A stretch of 32,177 bases of DNA from a bacterium (GTDB lineage Bacteria; Bacteroidota; Bacteroidia; CAILMK01; JACPUW01), in the NCBI GenBank assembly GCA_016124515.1, contig WGNN01000043.1:1-32177 (forward strand), in the 5' to 3' direction. The notes beneath the pieces are model-generated. The model saw only the letters and a list, made by a program, of their open reading frames with translations. It was not told where the DNA came from and did not search any database. Shown here in pieces: positions 29,730 through 32,177 of this stretch. Both the position numbers and the translations under genes were made by a program. How positions within the stretch are numbered: the stretch's first letter is position 1; the number at the start of each line of letters is the position of its first letter.

Positions 29730-30020
29730 TGCTCCTTTCTTGTACTTTTTGCTTGACCAAAAAGTACCAAAAACTCAAGGCTTGGTTTCTTTTCTTAACG
29801 CTCCGAAACAACCGAAATTCCTGAACAAAAAAAACTCGCCGCCACTTTTTGTATTGCAAATCAAATATTTGGCTTATCCAAAGTTTGTACCCTTTGTATC
29901 TGTATAAAGGCTCATACAGCTTTTTGTTCCGGGCGGAATTTCAGTCATTTCTCCACTAAAAAGAAAAAGAGCCGTCCTAATTACATGAAAAACAAGCCCC
30001 CCCCTTATTGACGAAACCAG
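29730..30020. repeat. Repeat-like noncoding intergenic block with inverted repeats
   Basis: GTACTTTTT-gcttgacc-AAAAAGTAC (29742-29767) perfect 9-bp stem, then a long noncoding stretch without credible ORFs; boundaries approximate. Confidence 0.5.
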
Positions 30021-30185
30021 GGGGATTTTGGGCATCTCTCAATACACGAGCTATCGAATTTGGCCTTTTTGTCTATCAGAATTTAGAGATTTACATTATA
30101 GTTTACCCCGAAACTTCAGTTAATTCCACTTCCATTAAACCCATTTTCTCACGAATATTTATTTAAATTGTTTGTGGACCCATGA

Positions 30186-30761
30186 TTAACGATCAGGATC
30201 AACACGCATAAATAGCTTGCGTTTTACCCCAATAAAACCCACTGCCAATGCACCAAATTTATGCCACAGCGGTAAACACTGAACACTCAGCTCCCAGCGC
30301 TTGGTCATATACCAATTAACTTCCGTTCCAAACCCAAAATATGTTATCAATTTGGTGAGATCATAACGGAAATTAAATACTGATGGAATAATAAATGTTT
30401 GGCAAATTCCGGAATTAAATCGAAATTCAAATCTATCAAAACCAGGAATTTTAAACCGATAGTGAACGGTATATAGGTTGAAAGCGGAATTTTGTTTGGG
30501 TAACCATTGCCATTTGGCATTTATAAAATAGCGGTCAAAACCAAATGCTAGGTGTTTACCCAACTCAAGCTCCAACCCAACCCTATTATGTATTTCACCA
30601 AACCAACCAATCAAATACTTATCATATTCTATGTTGGCAAAAAAATAGTAATGTGCATTTACGCCAACTTGATACGGTTCTTTTTCCTTTCCATTTGCCT
30701 GCAAAGCCACTAAAATTAAAAACAAAATGAAACAGGCCTTTAAATGGCTAAAATTTATCAT
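30186..30761 (-). CDS. Hypothetical secreted/outer-membrane protein
   Basis: 191 aa; signal peptide MINFSHLKACFILFLILVALQANG; alternating beta-strand-like pattern. Confidence 0.6.
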   Translation of the reverse strand: MINFSHLKACFILFLILVALQANGKEKEPYQVGVNAHYYFFANIEYDKYLIGWFGEIHNRVGLELELGKHLAFGFDRYFINAKWQWLPKQNSAFNLYTVHYRFKIPGFDRFEFRFNSGICQTFIIPSVFNFRYDLTKLITYFGFGTEVNWYMTKRWELSVQCLPLWHKFGALAVGFIGVKRKLFMRVDPDR

Positions 30762-31455
30762 GCCCCTTTTGTTTATTATTTATTATGAAAACAATATCGG
30801 TCCAGAGCAAGAAAAAAACGGGCGAATACTCATGTTGAAATGCATTTACCCCTAAATAATAACCGGTTGACGCTTTAAGCTCTACTTGAAACCAGCGTGC
30901 AAAACGCCAATGTGAACCCACAAACGGAGTAAGTAGTAAATTATTAAACTTCCGGTTAGACACCATTTGTTGTTGGTGCGAATTGAGATAAATATTGGTC
31001 CCTTCTACAGAACCACCAAAAAAAATATTATTTACACAATTGTTTAGCAAATTAAAATTGTTGATCAATACAAGGCTATCGCGTTTGGGAAATAGGTATT
31101 GACGGCCATACAAGCCCAAACCAATTCCTTTGAGTGTGTACAGTGGCGTTGCTGAGCCGTCGCCTAAGTACCTGAAAGTTAATCCGTAGTCATATTTGGA
31201 TACCTTTCCTCTAGAAATTGCCGTACAAAATTCATATTGCCAGATTGCCGGTTTGCTGGCTTTGTTCAAATTGCGCATGTAGGCAAAACGCCAATAGCTT
31301 GAAACGAACAATTGGTGATTTGATTTCCCGGGTAAATCCGTATCATTTGATGCTTCGACTACCATTGGCAATAAGCAAAATAAGGCAAAACTCAATATGG
31401 GTATTCGCAACAACCCTTTATGCACCAAAATGGGACTCAACCAGCTCATATACAA
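30748..31455 (-). CDS. Hypothetical secreted/outer-membrane protein, paired with the downstream ORF
   Basis: 235 aa; N-terminal hydrophobic segment LRIPILSFALFCLLPMVVEA; overlaps 30186..30761 by 14 nt. Confidence 0.55.
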   Translation of the reverse strand: MYMSWLSPILVHKGLLRIPILSFALFCLLPMVVEASNDTDLPGKSNHQLFVSSYWRFAYMRNLNKASKPAIWQYEFCTAISRGKVSKYDYGLTFRYLGDGSATPLYTLKGIGLGLYGRQYLFPKRDSLVLINNFNLLNNCVNNIFFGGSVEGTNIYLNSHQQQMVSNRKFNNLLLTPFVGSHWRFARWFQVELKASTGYYLGVNAFQHEYSPVFFLLWTDIVFIINNKQKGHDKF

Positions 31456-31770
31456 TCTCTTTCAATAGCATCAATTTATTACGTCCCATTAAACTCAAGT
31501 TTCTTTCGCTCACTAAGAATGCTATAATTTAAAGTACGATTGGCAATATAACCGATATATTCAGGTTAGCACAATTTTTAGCTGAATTATTTTGCCATCA
31601 AGGGTAGTTATCAAAAAGATTGAAATATGATTTTTGGCAAATCAGTTCGATTTTATGGCTTCCGGCTTGATGTTGACCACAGGACAAACTAATTTTTATT
31701 TGCCGTATTATTCAATAAATCAATCCATTTTCATTACCACCACAATAAACCCGAACTCTCAAGAACATTT

Positions 31771-32177
31771 TCAAAGAAAATAACCTGTTTCCAAAAAGAA
31801 GGTCATTTCGGTAAGTATGCTGCGGTCGTTTTTGAGGCGGGGCACTTTGTGTTGTCCGCCCAGTTTGCCTTTCGATTTGAGCCATTGGTAAAATGTACCT
31901 GCGGGTACTTTATGCACTTTGGGCATTACCAATGCCATATCGCCATGTCGCTTGGCATCGTAGTCGCTGTTTACCGCGCGCAATTCATTGTCGAGGTCTT
32001 GCACAAAAGCATCAAAATTGGCGGGCTCTTTTTCAAACTCTATAAACCACTCGTGGGCACCTTTGTTGTGGCTGTCAAAATACACCGGTCCGGCGGTAAA
32101 TTCCTTCACCTGACAGTTGTGGGTTGCACTTGCTTTTGAAATAGCACTCTCGGCATTTTCTATAATAAGCTCTTCGC
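31771..32177 (-). CDS. GH3 (auxin-responsive promoter) family protein, C-terminal part; runs off the right edge
   Basis: Frame open to the window edge: EELIIENAESAISKASATHNCQVKEFTAGPVYFDSHNKGAHEWFIEF...GTFYQWLKSKGKLGGQHKVPRLKNDR, typical GH3 C-terminus. Confidence 0.82.
   Translation of the reverse strand, partial: EELIIENAESAISKASATHNCQVKEFTAGPVYFDSHNKGAHEWFIEFEKEPANFDAFVQDLDNELRAVNSDYDAKRHGDMALVMPKVHKVPAGTFYQWLKSKGKLGGQHKVPRLKNDRSILTEMTFFLETGYFL

Noticed and set aside
29997-30004. C8 homopolymer as a phase-variation tract
   Set aside because: Located in noncoding repeat-like DNA with no associated promoter or ORF.
1-32177. tRNA or rRNA genes
   Set aside because: No convincing cloverleaf or rRNA sequence found by eye; a tRNAscan run would be needed to exclude fully.

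Overview
This 32 kb window looks chromosomal and is probably from a Bacteroidota member: there are several TAnnTTTG -7-like boxes, DUF3078/DUF4476-type proteins and a C-terminal sequence resembling a type IX secretion sorting tail. Most genes are housekeeping: gcvP (partial), pdxJ, ahcY, thpR, an AdoMetDC-spermidine synthase fusion followed by an agmatinase-family gene, pyrE, NUDIX hydrolases, thrS-infC-rpmI-rplT, accA, a queuosine-precursor transporter, an M48 protease and a GH3-family C-terminus. The most interesting items are: (1) a tandem pair of ~127-bp noncoding repeats just upstream of the M48 protease gene, which fold by hand into a long imperfect hairpin and whose copy-to-copy differences include a compensatory T:A/C:G pair; (2) a two-gene ATPase + HNH nuclease cassette resembling Septu (PtuAB) between ahcY and pdxJ, with a perfect 15-bp inverted repeat directly before its start; (3) a sterol-desaturase-like gene with an in-frame TGA at a position that looks like an ancestral Trp codon; (4) a head-to-head pyrE/NUDIX pair whose start codons overlap in a CATG palindrome; (5) a T9SS-tail-like remnant; (6) a repeat-like intergenic block downstream of the M48 gene. 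All calls were made by eye; no database search was run.
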